Source: Orientallactaga sibirica
Taxonomy: Eukaryota > Chordata > Mammalia > Rodentia > Dipodidae
Assembly (NCBI GenBank): GCA_036365145.1
Contig: JAEOAD010000055.1
Span: 1,798,001 to 1,862,000, forward strand
Direction of reading: 5' to 3'
DNA: 64,000 nt
Made by a program: the position numbers and the translations under genes. Position 1 is the stretch's first letter. Each line of letters begins with the position of its first letter. Below are positions 22,323-33,968 of the stretch, piece after piece. Below the pieces are notes generated by a model. The model did no database searches, was not told the DNA's origin, and saw only the letters and a program-made list of their open reading frames with translations.

Positions 22323-23268
22323 TTTTTTATTGACAACTTCTGTACTTACAGACTATAAACCATGATATTTCCCTCTCCTCCCCCCATGCCCCTTCAGAAC
22401 TCCATTCTCTGTTATATCCCCTCCCTCTCTTCATTAGCCTCTCTTTTAATTTGATGTTACCATCTTTTTCTCTTGTTATGAGGGTCTTGTGAAGATATTG
22501 CTAGGCACTGCAAGGTCATGGATATCGAAGCCAATTTCTGTCTGGACAGTTGCATTGTAAGGAGTCATATCCTTCCTTTGGCTCTTACATTCTTTCCATC
22601 ACCTCTTCCTCTTTGGAGGGTGTGACAGAGATGTTTCAGTGCTGGACACTCTTCCATCCCTTCTTCTCAGCACTATGTTGCCTTTTGGGTCATCCCAGTG
22701 GTCATCACCATCTGAAAAGAGAAGCTTCTCTACCCAGAAGTGAGAGTAGCATTAATATGTGAACATGAACATTAAGTGTAGTGCTTTCAGGGCAATTTGG
22801 TGGGAATATTATATACATTTAGCCAGACAAGAGTAGGCCTTATACCCCTAAGGCTCATGACCTCCCCTGCCATAGACTTTTGATTTTTTTCAGTTTTTTC
22901 AGTACCAGGCATATAGTCCCTCCCATAGAGAGGGCCTTCAGTCCAATTAGGGAGCAGTCGGTTTCCCCAAGAGCAGACATGCCACTATTGCACCCATTCG
23001 GTCATTTTGCCTGTCTGGCCAAACTTGAATTTTCCAGTGTCCACTGTTTTCACCACTGATGACTTCTGTCTCCCATAGGGCTGCATGCAGTGCAGCTTTT
23101 TTCCAGCTTTCAGTTGGCTGGTCTACAGGGAGAAGGTTTTCTGCTCAGCACCAGCTTGCTTTCTCAGTGACCTTGCCTCTCAGGCAAGAGATGTCTTCAG
23201 CAATAGGGTCTTACCATCTGTTTCTCAAGGAAAACCAAGGGCCTTGGCAATAGCCTTTAATGTTTTGG
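22323..23268 (-). mobile_element. L1 3'-end insertion, 5' truncated, with 21-bp target duplication
   Basis: The element is bounded by the same 21 bp at 22302-22322 and 23269-23289 ('agtatagatggtttttacaa' plus t). On the minus strand it ends in AATAAA followed by A residues, next to the duplication. A long target duplication with a poly(A) end is the mark of target-primed reverse transcription. It has no open frame of note, so I read it as the 3' untranslated end of an L1. A processed non-coding transcript is the alternative. Confidence 0.65.
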
Positions 23269-23304
23269 AGTATAGATGGTTTTTACAATATTTTAATAAG
23301 TTCA

Positions 23305-23510
23305 GGGGCTGGAGAGATGGCTTAGCCTTTAAGATGCTTCCTTGCAAAACCAAAGGACCCAGGTTCAATTCCCCAGTACCCACTGGAATCAAACCTGCAG
23401 TAAAACCAGATGCATGCATGCATGCAAGCATCTGGAGTTCAATTACTGTGGCTAGTGGCTCTGGCACACCCAATTCTCTCCCTCCCTCTTTCTCTCAAAT
23501 AAATAATGAC
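23305..23510 (+). repeat. DIP-type SINE I
   Basis: Body diverged with a 'tgcatgcatgcatgcaag' expansion. Confidence 0.82.
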
Positions 23511-23636
23511 AAATTCAAAGCACTCCTTTCAATTATCATTTGGCATAATCAAATCCAAACTACTAAGGTACAAGAAGATTATAGTGCCAAATTTTGAAAA
23601 ATAATGTGCCGTAGTTAGGAGCTTCAGTTTATAGGG

Positions 23637-23850
23637 GGCTGGAAAGATGGCTCAGCAGTTAAGGCACTTGTCTGCAAAGCCTAACAACCCGGGTTAGATT
23701 CCCCAGTGCCCACGTAAAGCCAGATGGACAAAATGGTGCATACATCTGGAGTTCGTTTGCAGTGGCTGGAGGCTCTGGCACGCCCATTCCCTCCATCTGT
23801 CTTCTCTCTATCCCGCTCTCTGCTTGCAAATAAATAAATAAAATATTTTA
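23637..23850 (+). repeat. DIP-type SINE I
   Basis: Intact; followed immediately by another DIP. Confidence 0.87.
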
Positions 23851-24112
23851 AGGCTGGAGAGATGGCTTAGCGGTTAAGGTGCCTAAGCCTAAGAATGCTG
23901 GTTCCAATCTCCAGCAGTTCCAATCTCCAGGTCCCACATTTAACCAGATGCAAAGTGACGCAAGGGCGCAATGCTACACTTGACCACAAAGGGGCACATG
24001 CATCTGGATTTCATTGGCAGCAGCTGAGAGACTGCTGGTGTGCCCATCTCTATCTGTTCTCCTCTCCCTCTCTCTGTCTCTCTCCAAAAAAAAAAAAAAA
24101 AAAAAAAATTAA
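23851..24112 (+). repeat. DIP-type SINE II, doubled B-box block
   Basis: 'ggttccaatctccagcagttccaatctccagg' shows the doubled block; lacks 'ctgcctcc' of the anticodon-side region. Confidence 0.88.
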
Positions 24113-24282
24113 AAAGCTGTCTAACCTGGTCCCCCACAAGACCCTACCTCAAAAAAGGTGTAGAGTTACTGAGGCAGACACTTCATGTCAGCCTCCACAT
24201 TCATGTATGCACGTGTGCTCTCACACACATGAATATACATACACATGTATACCATACACATACATATGCAAATAAATGAATA

Positions 24283-24466
24283 AATATATTTTATTTATTT
24301 GAGATAGAATGAAAATAGGCATGCCAGAGCCTTCTGCTCTGCAAATGAACTCCAAACACATGCACCATGTTGGGTGTCTAGCTTTATGTGGGTACTGAGG
24401 AATTGAACCCAGGTTGCCAGGCTTTGCAAGCAAGTGCCTTCAACTACTGAGCAATCTCTCCAGCCT
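24283..24466 (-). repeat. DIP-type SINE I
   Basis: First of three same-strand DIPs in a row; tail 'tattttatttatttgag'. Confidence 0.83.
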
Positions 24467-24652
24467 CAATAAATATTTATTTAGTTTGTGAGTAGAGAGC
24501 AGCAGAAAGACAGAGTGAGAGAGGGTTGCCAGGACCTCTAGCCACTGCAAACAAACTCCACTTTGTGCATCTGACTTTACATAGGGAATCTAACTCATGT
24601 CATTAGACTTTGTAAGCAAGCGCCTTAACTGCTGAGCAATCTCATCAGCCCC
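24467..24652 (-). repeat. DIP-type SINE I, internally deleted
   Basis: Flanked by 'caataaatattt' repeats, so it may have inserted next to its neighbour's tail. Confidence 0.8.
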
Positions 24653-24884
24653 ATCAATAAATATTTTTATTTAATTTAGTTAATTTATTTATTTTGGAAA
24701 GGTGGGGAGGGAAGGCAGGTAGAGAGAGAGAATGATCACACCAGGGCCTCCAACCACTGCAAACAAACTCCAGACACATGTGTCACCTTGTGCATCTGGC
24801 TTATGTGGGTACTGGGGAATTGAACCTGGGTCCTTAGGCTTCTCGGGCAAGCGCCTTAACCTCAAAGCCACTTCTCCAACCCTT
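24653..24884 (-). repeat. DIP-type SINE I
   Basis: Third of the array; well preserved. Confidence 0.86.
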
Positions 24885-24988
24885 TTTAAAAATTTTATTT
24901 ATTTACTTAAATAAATATTCTTAAAGGTGGATGGTACTTGAGAAATAACACACAAAGTTGTCTTTTGGTCATGTGTATTACCTGTACA

Positions 24989-25014
24989 CACACACACACA
25001 CACACACACACACG
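24989..25014. repeat. (CA)n microsatellite
   Basis: About 13 units. Confidence 0.9.
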
Positions 25015-25031
25015 GTATTAAATTGGAAAAC

Positions 25032-25112
25032 TAGTGGTACAGCTTAGTGGTAGAGTGCTTAATTGGTACATGTGAGTCCCTAGATTTGATAACCACTGAC
25101 ACAAAAATATTA
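25032..25112 (+). repeat. ID-like SINE
   Basis: 'acagcttagtggtagagtgctt' ... 'ctagatttgataacc'; a short tRNA-derived element. Confidence 0.55.
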
Positions 25113-25117
25113 ATGAG

Positions 25118-25372
25118 GGCTGGAGAGATGGCTTAGCGGTTAAGGCACCTGCCTCCTAAGCCTAAGAACGCCGGTTCCAATCTCCAGCGGTTCCAATCTC
25201 CAGGTCCCACGTTTAACCAGATGCAAAGTGACACAAGGGTGCAATGCCACACTGGACCACAAGGGGGTGCACACATCTGGATTTCGTTCGCAGCAGCTGA
25301 GAGGCTGCTGGCACGCCCATCTCTGTCTTCCTCTCCCTCTGTCTCTCTCTGTGTCTCTCTACAAAAAAAAAA
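25118..25372 (+). repeat. DIP-type SINE II, doubled B-box block
   Basis: Best preserved copy of the doubled form; flanked by 'aaaatattaatga' on both sides. Confidence 0.92.
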
Positions 25373-25788
25373 TATTAATGAAAGTCATTATGTTTTATCA
25401 CTGGTTTTATGTGATACTGGAAGGAATAGAAAGAGCCTATGCCTCAAGTCCATCAAGATTCTACTAGTAGCTACATGATCTAGGACCGTACTGGTTGCTA
25501 AAATACTGGAAATCCGTCAGCTTTCTCCTTACATATTAGTCATAAACAATAACCAGGAAACTTGGTTTAAGCTATGAATTCTAAATCCTCCATCTAGGTT
25601 TACCGCAGAGCAGTCCTCTCTAAAACCTTGCTAATTCCTTGAAATACTTCCACCCAGTATAGCTTAAGGATGCTTTCTATTGCCTTCCTACATTAGAACA
25701 TGAGAACTTGAGGGTATCTACCCTTCTGTTCCATGATCAACCTGAAAACACCAGTCTTTCCTTGTTGATCACTAGGGTACTTGTCTGA
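25373..25788. other. Intergenic stretch, nothing recognised
   Basis: No coding or repeat signal identified. Confidence 0.4.
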
Positions 25789-26066
25789 GGCCAGGGAGAT
25801 GGCTCAGCAGGTAAGAGCATTTGATATGCAAGTATGGGAGCCTGAGTTGGGTTCCTAACTCCCACCAAAAAAATCTGGAGGGCTGGAAAGATGGCTTAGC
25901 AGTTAAGGTGCCTGCCTGCGAAGCCCAAGAATGCCCGTTCGATTCTCCAGGTCCCAAATTTAGCCAGATGCAAAAAGTGACACAAGGGTGCAATGTTGCC
26001 ATTTGCCACAAGGGGGAACATGCATCCAGAGTTTGTTCACAGTGGCTGAGAGGCCGCTGGTGCACC

Positions 26067-26118
<52 letters not shown>

Positions 26119-26400
26119 GTCTCTCTCTCTCTCTAGCTCAAAAAAAAGCTGGACATGGCTACACCAAGAGGGACAGACAGAGACAGAAGGATTGTTGGGG
26201 CTCCCAGTCTACCCAAAAAAACCAGGGGAGTTCTGGGTTCAGCAAAAGACTCTGTCTCAGAAAAATAAGATGGAGGAGTGATAGAGGAGAACAGGCCAAC
26301 ATTTTCCTCTAGCCTCCACAGGCATGCACATCTGTGCATACACATATACATGCTACACGTGCACATATATTACACTACACATATTACACACGCATTAAAA
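25789..26400 (+). repeat. B4-like composite SINE split by a DIP
   Basis: The tRNA head ('agatggctcagcaggtaagagc') is at 25795-25865 and the B1-like half resumes near 26150 ('gctggacatggctacaccaag'), ending in a (CA)-rich tail. Confidence 0.6.
25878..26148 (+). repeat. DIP-type SINE III
   Basis: Single B box; a (TC)n run of about 30 units has expanded in its CT region. Confidence 0.85.
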
Positions 26401-26639
26401 AACTACTTGTCCTAAACCTTAGTTCACCCTGTATTAAGAGAGGAAGGTGTGTGTAACCTCTTCTGACACAAGGAGACACAACAACAACAACAAAAGGTAT
26501 CATATTACATATAAGGAAGAATGTATGCAAACACAACCAGGGGTATTGGAAAGTAAGGTGAAGAAACCCAGGGTGCAAAATGCAAGCAGGCACTTTCAAG
26601 TGTGATGAAGTGAGTGTAGGGTGGATTCCTGAGAGTGAG

Positions 26640-27030
26640 TGCCTCATTATATTTTCAGTATCTATATTTAGGTATAGTTCACATGTGTATGTGTATGTGT
26701 GGTGAGCATGTGTGTACTCGTGGTTATATGTGTGTGGGTGCCTGTGAGGGTGCAGATGTGTGCATAGCATGTGGAATATAGAGGTTGACATCGGGTGTCT
26801 TCCTTAATCAGGTCCCACCTTAGGTCTTTGAAACAGGTTCTCTCACTGAACCCAGAGCTCATCAACTTAGCTAGACAAGCTAGTCAGCAAGGTCTCGAGA
26901 TCCTCCTGTCTCCTCCTCCCCACCACTGGGATTACAGCCACCACAGATGGCTTTCACATGGATTCTGGGGATCTGAACTCAGATGCTCATGAGGCAAGCA
27001 CACTACTGACTGAGCTTTCTCGCCAACCAC
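26640..27030 (-). repeat. B4-like composite SINE
   Basis: GT-rich tail at the left, 'gggattacagccaccacag' within, and the complement of the tRNA head at the right. Confidence 0.58.
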
Positions 27031-27064
27031 TTGATGATAGTTTTTTTAAAAATATATTTTATTG

Positions 27065-27312
27065 GGCTGGAGAGATGGCTTAGGGGTTAAGGCACCTGCC
27101 TCCTAAGCCTAAGAACACTGGTTCCAATCTCCAGCAGTTCCAATCTCCAGGTCCCACGTTTAGCCAGATGCAAAGTGACGCAAGGGCGCAATGCCGCACT
27201 TGCCCACAAGGGGGTGAACGCATCTGGATTTCATTCACAGCAGCTGAGACACTGCTGGCGCGCCCATCTCTGTCTTCCTCTCTCTCTCTCTCCAAAAAAA
27301 TAATAATAAATA
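27065..27312 (+). repeat. DIP-type SINE II, doubled B-box block
   Basis: The block is doubled with 'cagcag' between; the body has 'cgcaatgccgcacttgcc'. Confidence 0.9.
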
Positions 27313-27332
27313 AAAATATATATATTTTATTT

Positions 27333-27565
27333 GGGCCGGAGAGATGGCTTTGTGGTTAAGGCGCCTGCCTGTGAAGCCTAAGAACACTCGTTCAAATCTC
27401 CAGGTCTCACATTTAGCCAGACGCAAAAGTGATGCAAGCACAAGATGTCACACATGCGCACAAGGAGGCGCACACATCTGGAATTTGTTCACAGCGGCTG
27501 AGAGGCCCTGGCTCACCCATTTCTCTCTGCCTCTTCCTCTGTCTTTCTCAAATAAAAAAAAATAT
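27333..27565 (+). repeat. DIP-type SINE III
   Basis: Carries 'agacgcaaaagtgatgcaagc' and 'ttgttcacagcggctgagagg'. Confidence 0.85.
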
Positions 27566-27790
27566 ACATTTTATTTATTTATTTATTTATTTATTTATGA
27601 AAGAGGCAGGGAGACAGAGAAAGAGAGAGAGAATGAATGGTTGTGCCAAGGCCTCAAACCACTGCAAACAAACTCCAGACACATGTGGCACCTTGTGCAA
27701 CCAGCTTTCTTGGGTACTGGGGAATTGAACCTGGGTCCTTAGGCTTCGTAGGCAAACACCTTAACCACTAAGCCATCTCTCCAGCCTGAT
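27566..27790 (-). repeat. DIP-type SINE I
   Basis: Faces the previous DIP tail to tail; (TTTA)n between them. Confidence 0.86.
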
Positions 27791-27994
27791 GGTACTTCTT
27801 AGTTTCAAAGATGCTTTATTTTTTACTATGCAATATTTTAATGAATACATGATGCTTTTACTTGACATCAGTTGTGAGTTGGTTTTGAAATAATTCATTA
27901 TACACCAGCTGACATGATCTCTCCATTCCATTGGAATGACTCTGCCAGTAGGGGACAGGTTCCTTTCTCTTCAAATCTATTTAAATGTGTGCCT

Positions 27995-28107
27995 CAGGCC
28001 GGGCATGGTGGCACACACTTTTAATCCCAGCACTCAGGAGGTAGAGGTAGGGGGATTGTTGTAAATTCAAGGTCACCCTACCTTGAAAACCAAAAAAAAA
28101 AAAAAAT
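27995..28107 (+). repeat. B1 SINE, internally deleted
   Basis: Jumps from 'caaggtcaccct' to 'accttgaaaacc'; 'aatgtgcct' occurs on both sides. Confidence 0.85.
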
Positions 28108-28466
28108 GTGCCTTGATATATGTCCATACAGCAATATGGAAAATGGTTCCACATGCTAACACAGCATTACCATATTTGTCACACAAATCAGGTGTCTGTG
28201 TCTGGTGCCCCTGCCTTGCCATTGTTTGTTAAATGCTTCAAACTTGAAGACAACTTAGTGCATGTTTTGGCCAAGGAAGCATTGTGGTGCTGAAGGTGGA
28301 ACTGTGGCAACTACAGCTGCTGCTTAGGATAAATTCACCCTGGTACCTTCCCCCCTTGAGTTATGAATGTTTTGAAGTATGAATTTTTCAGTTTCAATAA
28401 AGGCCAGTTTATCTCATTTTTCTTTTGTTGCTCATAATTATATCATATCCAAAGAACATTTACCAT

Positions 28467-28695
28467 GGGATGGAGAGATGGCTTAGTGGTTAAGGTGTTT
28501 GCCTACGAAGCCAAAGGACCCAGCTTTGATTCCCTAGGACTCAAAAAAGCAAGATGCAAGAGGTGGCTCATGCATCTGGAGTTCATTTGCAGTGGCTGGA
28601 GGCCCTGGCGCACCCATTCCCTTTCTGTCTGTCTCTCTTCTACTCTCTCACTCTCTCTGCTTGCAAATAGATAAATAATAAATTTAAAAAATAAA
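28467..28695 (+). repeat. DIP-type SINE I
   Basis: Tail subtype 'ctgcttgcaaatagataaa'. Confidence 0.86.
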
Positions 28696-28801
28696 GATCA
28701 TTTACCAAATTCAAGGTCTTGGCGATTTATGCTGTTTACTTCTGATACTTTAATGCTTTTGGCTCTTTAATTTAGATACTTACTTGTTGCATTTGAGTTC
28801 C

Positions 28802-28970
28802 TTTTTTTCTTTTTTTGTTTTGTTTTGTTTTTCAAAGTAGGGTTTCACTCTAGTCCAGGCTGACCTGGAATTTGCTATGTAGTGTCAGTGTGGCCTCAAA
28901 CTCATGGTGATCCTCCTACCTCTGCCTCCCAAGTGCTGGGATTAAAGGCGTGCGCCACCACGCCCAGCTG
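28802..28970 (-). repeat. B1 SINE
   Basis: Near consensus; flanked by 'gagttc' plus T run on both sides. Confidence 0.9.
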
Positions 28971-29019
28971 AGTTCTTTTTTTTTTTAAGAGACAGGCAAA
29001 TTACTGTGACATTTGGCAT

Positions 29020-29034
29020 TTAAAATTTTTTATT

Positions 29035-29073
<39 letters not shown>

Positions 29074-29622
29074 TTTGATGGTGAGAAAGAGGCAGAAAGA
29101 GAAGGGGGGGGCACGGCTAGGGCTTCTAGCCTCTGCAAATGAACTCCAGACACATGTGCCACCATCTGCATCTGGGTTATGTGGGTTCTGGGGAGTGAAA
29201 CTTGGGTCCTTAAGCTTCTCAGGCAAGCGCCTTGTGGTAGTTTGAATAAATGGCCCCCAATATATCCAGTGTTTTTATTAGTTTGTAGTTTGCATCTGCA
29301 GCCACCTGGCTGGAGGCAGTGTCACTAGGCGAATTTTAAGATGTGGTGGTGGGTTTGAGATTTCAATGTAAAAATATGCAAAGTGTGCCTAGCTGAAGAT
29401 CCTGAGGTATGCTGTGCTGTGTGGCTTTTTGCTTGTGGCTTTTCTGTGTTTGGTCCTGTGAAGGCACGCGAGCTTCTTCTGCCATTATGGGACTTCCCTA
29501 GATATATACGCATCAATAAATCCCTTCCTCCATAACTGTGATTGGTCTGGAAGTCCATCTCAGCAAACTTAAAGCTGTCTGCTACACACCTTAACCGCTA
29601 AGCCATCTCTCCAGCCCCCCAA
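29020..29622 (-). repeat. DIP-type SINE I split by an LTR
   Basis: Parts at 29020-29232 and 29587-29622 form one SINE; the (TTTA)n tail is at the left. Confidence 0.85.
29233..29586 (+). mobile_element. Solo LTR (ERVL/MaLR-like) inside a SINE
   Basis: It begins TGTGGTAG and ends CTACA, with 5-bp flanks 'cgcct' (29228-29232) and 'cacct' (29587-29591). An AATAAA lies near 29515. A diverged relative on the other strand is at 63070-63430. The 354-bp length, TG/CA ends and 5-bp duplication fit an ERVL/MaLR LTR. Class is inference. Confidence 0.65.
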
Positions 29623-29639
29623 ATTTTTTTATAGCAATT

Positions 29640-30330
29640 GCATTGAATCTGCTGATTGCTTTGGTAGGATAGCCGTTTTCACATGGCTTGGCTGATGTGC
29701 AAGGGGTACTTTATCTCCTTCGGTCTCACTACCTTCTGAAAAAGGACAGATTCTCAACAGACAGTGGACTCAGCATAGTTTAAATGGGATAAGCATTATG
29801 AATTTAGGGAGAACTTGATGTATGTAACCCCTCTTGTAGCCAAAGACTACTGAGAGCTTGACACTGGAGAACATAATCTTTTTCTCCATAGGATTCTGCT
29901 CTGGTTCCCAATTCCAGATATGGGTTCTTTTACACTAAGTCACTCTCTTAGCCAATCAGAAAGCTATTGGTTACCCAACTGAGGCTGTGTGCCACTATTG
30001 CACTGGCGAGTACATCGTGTCAGGGTGTTTGCTTCTGGGTAGCTTAGACTTCTGGTTGCTCAGAATGTTCTTGGCCATTTTCCCTCAGTAGCTCGTGTAG
30101 TGCTTTCCAGCACTAGACAGGCTAACTGGGGACTTTCTTTTGAATTCCATCCAGGTTTCTCTATGCTGTATCAGTAGCACATGGCGTTTTCAGCAATAGG
30201 GCCTTAGCTTTTGCCTCAGGCAGGTAATCAAGTGCTTTGACAGAAAGCTGTCTTGATTTGGGGACCTTGTAGGACTCTCTGATCAACAATTCAATGTGGT
30301 AGCAACCAGTCTGGTACTGGGAGTTACAGG
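29640..30330 (-). repeat. L1 3'-end-like remnant
   Basis: Shares phrases such as 'gtgccactattgcac' and 'cagcaatagggcctta' with the 22323-23268 copy, but is more diverged and lacks the poly(A) end. Confidence 0.5.
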
Positions 30331-30599
30331 TCAGAGACAGAAAAAAATTTTTTCTTTCAAGCTTAGACTATCCCACCCTCACCAAAAACTAAACTTTTGT
30401 ACAGCACTGCAAATGGACTTAATGCCTTTGAACTACATCCAAAAGACTAAAAGTATAAATATTATATTCATTCTATTTTCATGTATAGTTCAAAATTTCT
30501 CAAATTGAATGTATTTGCTTATGTACCTGAGAAAGGCAGGCTTGTACCTAGTTTCAGATACCACCTGTACCCTGACAGGAAGATTGCCTCCATCTTTCT

Positions 30600-30757
30600 T
30601 TCTTTTTTTTTTTTTTCCAAGGTAGGGTCTCACTCTAGTCCAGGCTGACTGGTAATTCACTATGTAGTCGTCTCAGGGTGGCCTTGAACTCATGTGGATC
30701 CTCCTACTTCTGCTTGCCAAGTGCTGGGATTAAAGGCATGTGTCACCAAGTCCAGCA
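30600..30757 (-). repeat. B1 SINE
   Basis: 'aaggtagggtctcactctag' to 'tgtcaccaagtccagc'. Confidence 0.87.
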
Positions 30758-31960
30758 GTCTCCATCTTTCAATTTCTGCTCTCAGCATTTTCCCCAGTCT
30801 CTCCTACTTCATTGTCATAGTCAGACACTCACGACTACTCACATCTCCAAGCAGACATAATCCTGGCTGTCCATCCCAAAAAGGAAAGAGAAGAATTGCC
30901 TCTCTGCTTCAGTGGATATAAATTTCAGGGAATGCTTGCCCCAGTTTGGGTCTTACGCACACCGCCCCTATGGCTATGGAGGGGAGGATATAATATGAGG
31001 GATCGTGTTACAAGAGTCACATAAAATGGAAAGTGAAAGAGGAGCAGTTTCTCAAGGAAGTGCAGTGTTCTATTACTGGAAGAGAAAGGGATACCAAACA
31101 GATAAGAAAAACAGATGCTTTCTGTACTGGTTCTGTTCCTTGACTTTGGGCAAGTTCTTTACCGTCTGTCAATCACCTTTCCCCGTTCTTTCTGAAAACC
31201 CTTAACTCTCAGTTATGTATTCAGCCAGTTTATATAGTATACCCTCTTTTGTACCACACGGTCCTCTAGGTTTGGGGGACATAGTAATAAACAAAGGTCC
31301 CTGGATACTCTAATAACGTGAATGATCTGCCACTTTATGAGCAGCATTCACCAGCTCCATGGTGGGGCATTTTAAACAACATCAGTAAATAAACCTCTGT
31401 TGGCACTGAAAGAAAATGTTTAGTAAGCATGCTTGCTATATTTGAAAGCTCAAAAATAACCTTGCTCTTTACGTGATGTTCCACTTAGTTGTCTCTCCCT
31501 AGTGCACTTTACTACACATGTGTGCAATCTAAACTTCCAAAGTGGGCAGTAACTCGCATGTACTAGTTTTAAACTGTAGTTTCCCTAGATTGTGTTTCTT
31601 TTCTTTTCTGCATACATGATGTCTTATTTCGAAATTCCATTGCTTTGAAATTGTCTTTGAACTTGTGGATGCTGCATGTGCTTGTAGGTCCAATACTATT
31701 ATGTAGTACCTTGTTTTCCTGTCATTTTTTAGTGTGTATCTGTGGTCTGTTTATTCAGTGGAAGAACTGGTAGCCTGTAGTCAATTTTCTATCTCTCACA
31801 GTGTTTCATTTCCTGATGAAATTAAAGCTTCTACTTCTAACATAATAGGCAGACAGCATAGCACATTGTACACATTTATTTGTACTATTAGAAATTATTA
31901 CTCATTCTTATTATTATTATTTAGCTCTATTTATTTATTTATTATTTATTTATTTGTTTG
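30758..31960. other. Intergenic stretch, about 1.2 kb, nothing recognised
   Basis: Repeat-poor; contains no open frame with family likeness. Possibly a place for an unmarked regulatory element. Confidence 0.4.
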
Positions 31961-31961
31961 T

Positions 31962-32109
31962 TTTGGTTTTTTGAGGTAGGGTCTCACTCTGACCCAGGAT
32001 GACCTGGAATTCACTATGTAGTCTCAGAGTGGCCCTGAACTCATGGCGATCCTCCTACCTCTGTCTTCCCTAGTGCTGGGATTAAAGGCATGCGCCACCA
32101 CACCCAGCT
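31962..32109 (-). repeat. B1 SINE
   Basis: Near consensus, preceded by a T-rich tail from about 31905. Confidence 0.9.
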
Positions 32110-32111
32110 TT

Positions 32112-32330
32112 CTTTTTTTTTATTTTTTAAATTTAATTTAATTTATTTATCTGAAAGAGAGGCAGGAAGACAGAAAGAGAGAGAGGGAATGGGCACACCA
32201 AGGCCTCCAGCCACTGCAAATGAACTCCAGACATATGCGCCACTTTGTGCGTCTGGCTTGCATGGGTCCTGGGGAATTGAACTAGGGTCCTTAGGCTTTG
32301 CTTAACTACTAAACCATTCCTCTAGCCCTG
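32112..32330 (-). repeat. DIP-type SINE I
   Basis: Lies directly next to the B1; 'cagc' to 'tagccc' ends. Confidence 0.85.
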
Positions 32331-32432
32331 GAGCTAGCTCTTGATGAGAGACTATTGCATGATGATATGTCCTCAGCCTGATAGATCCTGGCAGGGACTA
32401 ATTCTTGATTCAAGCCAAAGGGGGGAACCATT

Positions 32433-32760
32433 TGGGCTGGAGAGATGGTTCAGTGTGTAAAAGCACTTGCTGGGCAAGCATAATGCCTTGAGTTGGGATC
32501 CCCAGAACCCACATAAAGCTGGATGCAGTAACCCCAGACTTTCTATGATGAGAAAGGAGGTGGAGATGGGAGAATTCCCAGAAGCTCATGCATCAGCTAG
32601 CCTGTAATATGCAGCAGTAAGCTACAAGAAATCCTGTCTCAAACAAGGTGGAAGGTAAGGACTGACACCTGAGATTGCTCTCTGACCTCCACACAGGTGC
32701 CTGCACTCATGAGTGTATATAAACACACACACATACACTAAGAAAAAAATTTAAAACACA
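32433..32760 (+). repeat. B4-like composite SINE
   Basis: Best preserved of its kind here: tRNA head 'agatggttcagtgtgtaaaagc', then a B1-like half with 'gagaattcccagaagctc', 'cctgtctc', 'ctctgacctccacacagg' and CA tail. Confidence 0.65.
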
Positions 32761-32832
32761 TTATTAGTCAAAATGAGTAATAAAAGGTATAATTTTCTAT
32801 GGATTTTATTATTTGAAAATGTCTATATTGCT

Positions 32833-32973
32833 GCATGTGGTGGGCACACCTTTAATCCCAGCACTCAGGAGGCAGAGGTAGGATGATTGCTGTGAGTTCA
32901 AGGCCAGCTTGGGCTACAGAGTGAATTCCAGGTCAGCCTGGACTAGTGTGAAACCCTACCTCAAAAAAAAAAT
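32833..32973 (+). repeat. B1 SINE
   Basis: Lacks the 'accctgagactacata' part. Confidence 0.85.
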
Positions 32974-33203
32974 GGGGGGATGGAGAGATGACTTAGTGGT
33001 TAAGTGCTTGTCAATGAGGCCTAAGGACCCCGTTCGAGGCTTGATTCCCCGGTACCCACTTAAGCCAGATGCACAAGGTGGTGCATGTGTCTGGAGTTCA
33101 TTTGCAGTGGCTGGAGGCCCTAGTGTGCCCATTCTCTCTCTCTCTCTGTCTCTCTCTCTGCCTCTTCCTCTCTCATATAAATAAGTAAATAAAATCTTTT
33201 TAA
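32974..33203 (+). repeat. DIP-type SINE I
   Basis: First of five DIPs in tandem, all on the plus strand. Confidence 0.87.
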
Positions 33204-33220
33204 AAAATTAATTAGAAATG

Positions 33221-33440
33221 GAGCTGGCGAGATGGCTTAGTGGTTAAGGCATTTGCTTGCAAAGCAAAGCCAGATTCAATTCCCCAGTACCCATGTAAGC
33301 CAGATGCACAAGGGGGCTCATGCATCTGGAGTTCATTTGCAGTGGCTGGAGGCCTTGGGGCACCCATTCTCTCTCTGTCTATCCTATCTCTAGCTCTCTC
33401 TCTCTCTCTGCTTGCAAATAAATAAATAAAATAAAAATTT
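33221..33440 (+). repeat. DIP-type SINE I
   Basis: B-box region shortened ('caaagcaaagccagattcaattcc'). Confidence 0.85.
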
Positions 33441-33487
33441 TTTTAAAATTTAAAAAGAAAAACCAATAAATAAATAAATAAAAAGGT

Positions 33488-33692
33488 GGGAGCTGGAGAG
33501 ATGGTTCAGTAGTTAAGGAACTTGCCTGCAGAGCCTAACAACTGGAGTCCAAGTCTCCAGCACCCACATAAAACCAGGTGTACAAAGTGGCACATGTGTC
33601 TGGAGTTCATTTGCAGCAGCTAAAGGCCCTGGCCTTCTCTCTGCTTGTCTCTCATATCTCTCTGCTTAAAATAAATAAATAAAAATATTTTT
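33488..33692 (+). repeat. DIP-type SINE I
   Basis: Older; 'agtccaagtctccagcacccac' at the B box. Confidence 0.82.
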
Positions 33693-33709
33693 TAAAAAAC
33701 CAAACAAGG

Positions 33710-33965
33710 GGGCTGGGGAGATGGCTTAGCAGTTAAGGCAACTGCCTCCTAAGCCTAAGAATACTGGTTCCAATCTCCAGCAGTTCCAATCTCCAGGTCT
33801 CACATTTAGCCAGATGCAAAGTGACACCAGGGCGCAATGCCACACTTGACCACAAGGGGGCGCAGGCATCTGGATTTTGTTCACAGCAGCTGAGAGGCTG
33901 CTGGCATGCCCATCTCTATCTGTCTTCCTCTCCCTCTCTCTCTGTCTCTCTCCAAAAAAAAAGGG
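33710..33965 (+). repeat. DIP-type SINE II, doubled B-box block
   Basis: Doubled block present; 'cacaagggggcgcagg' in the body; ends in A then G runs. Confidence 0.9.
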
Positions 33966-33968
33966 GGG

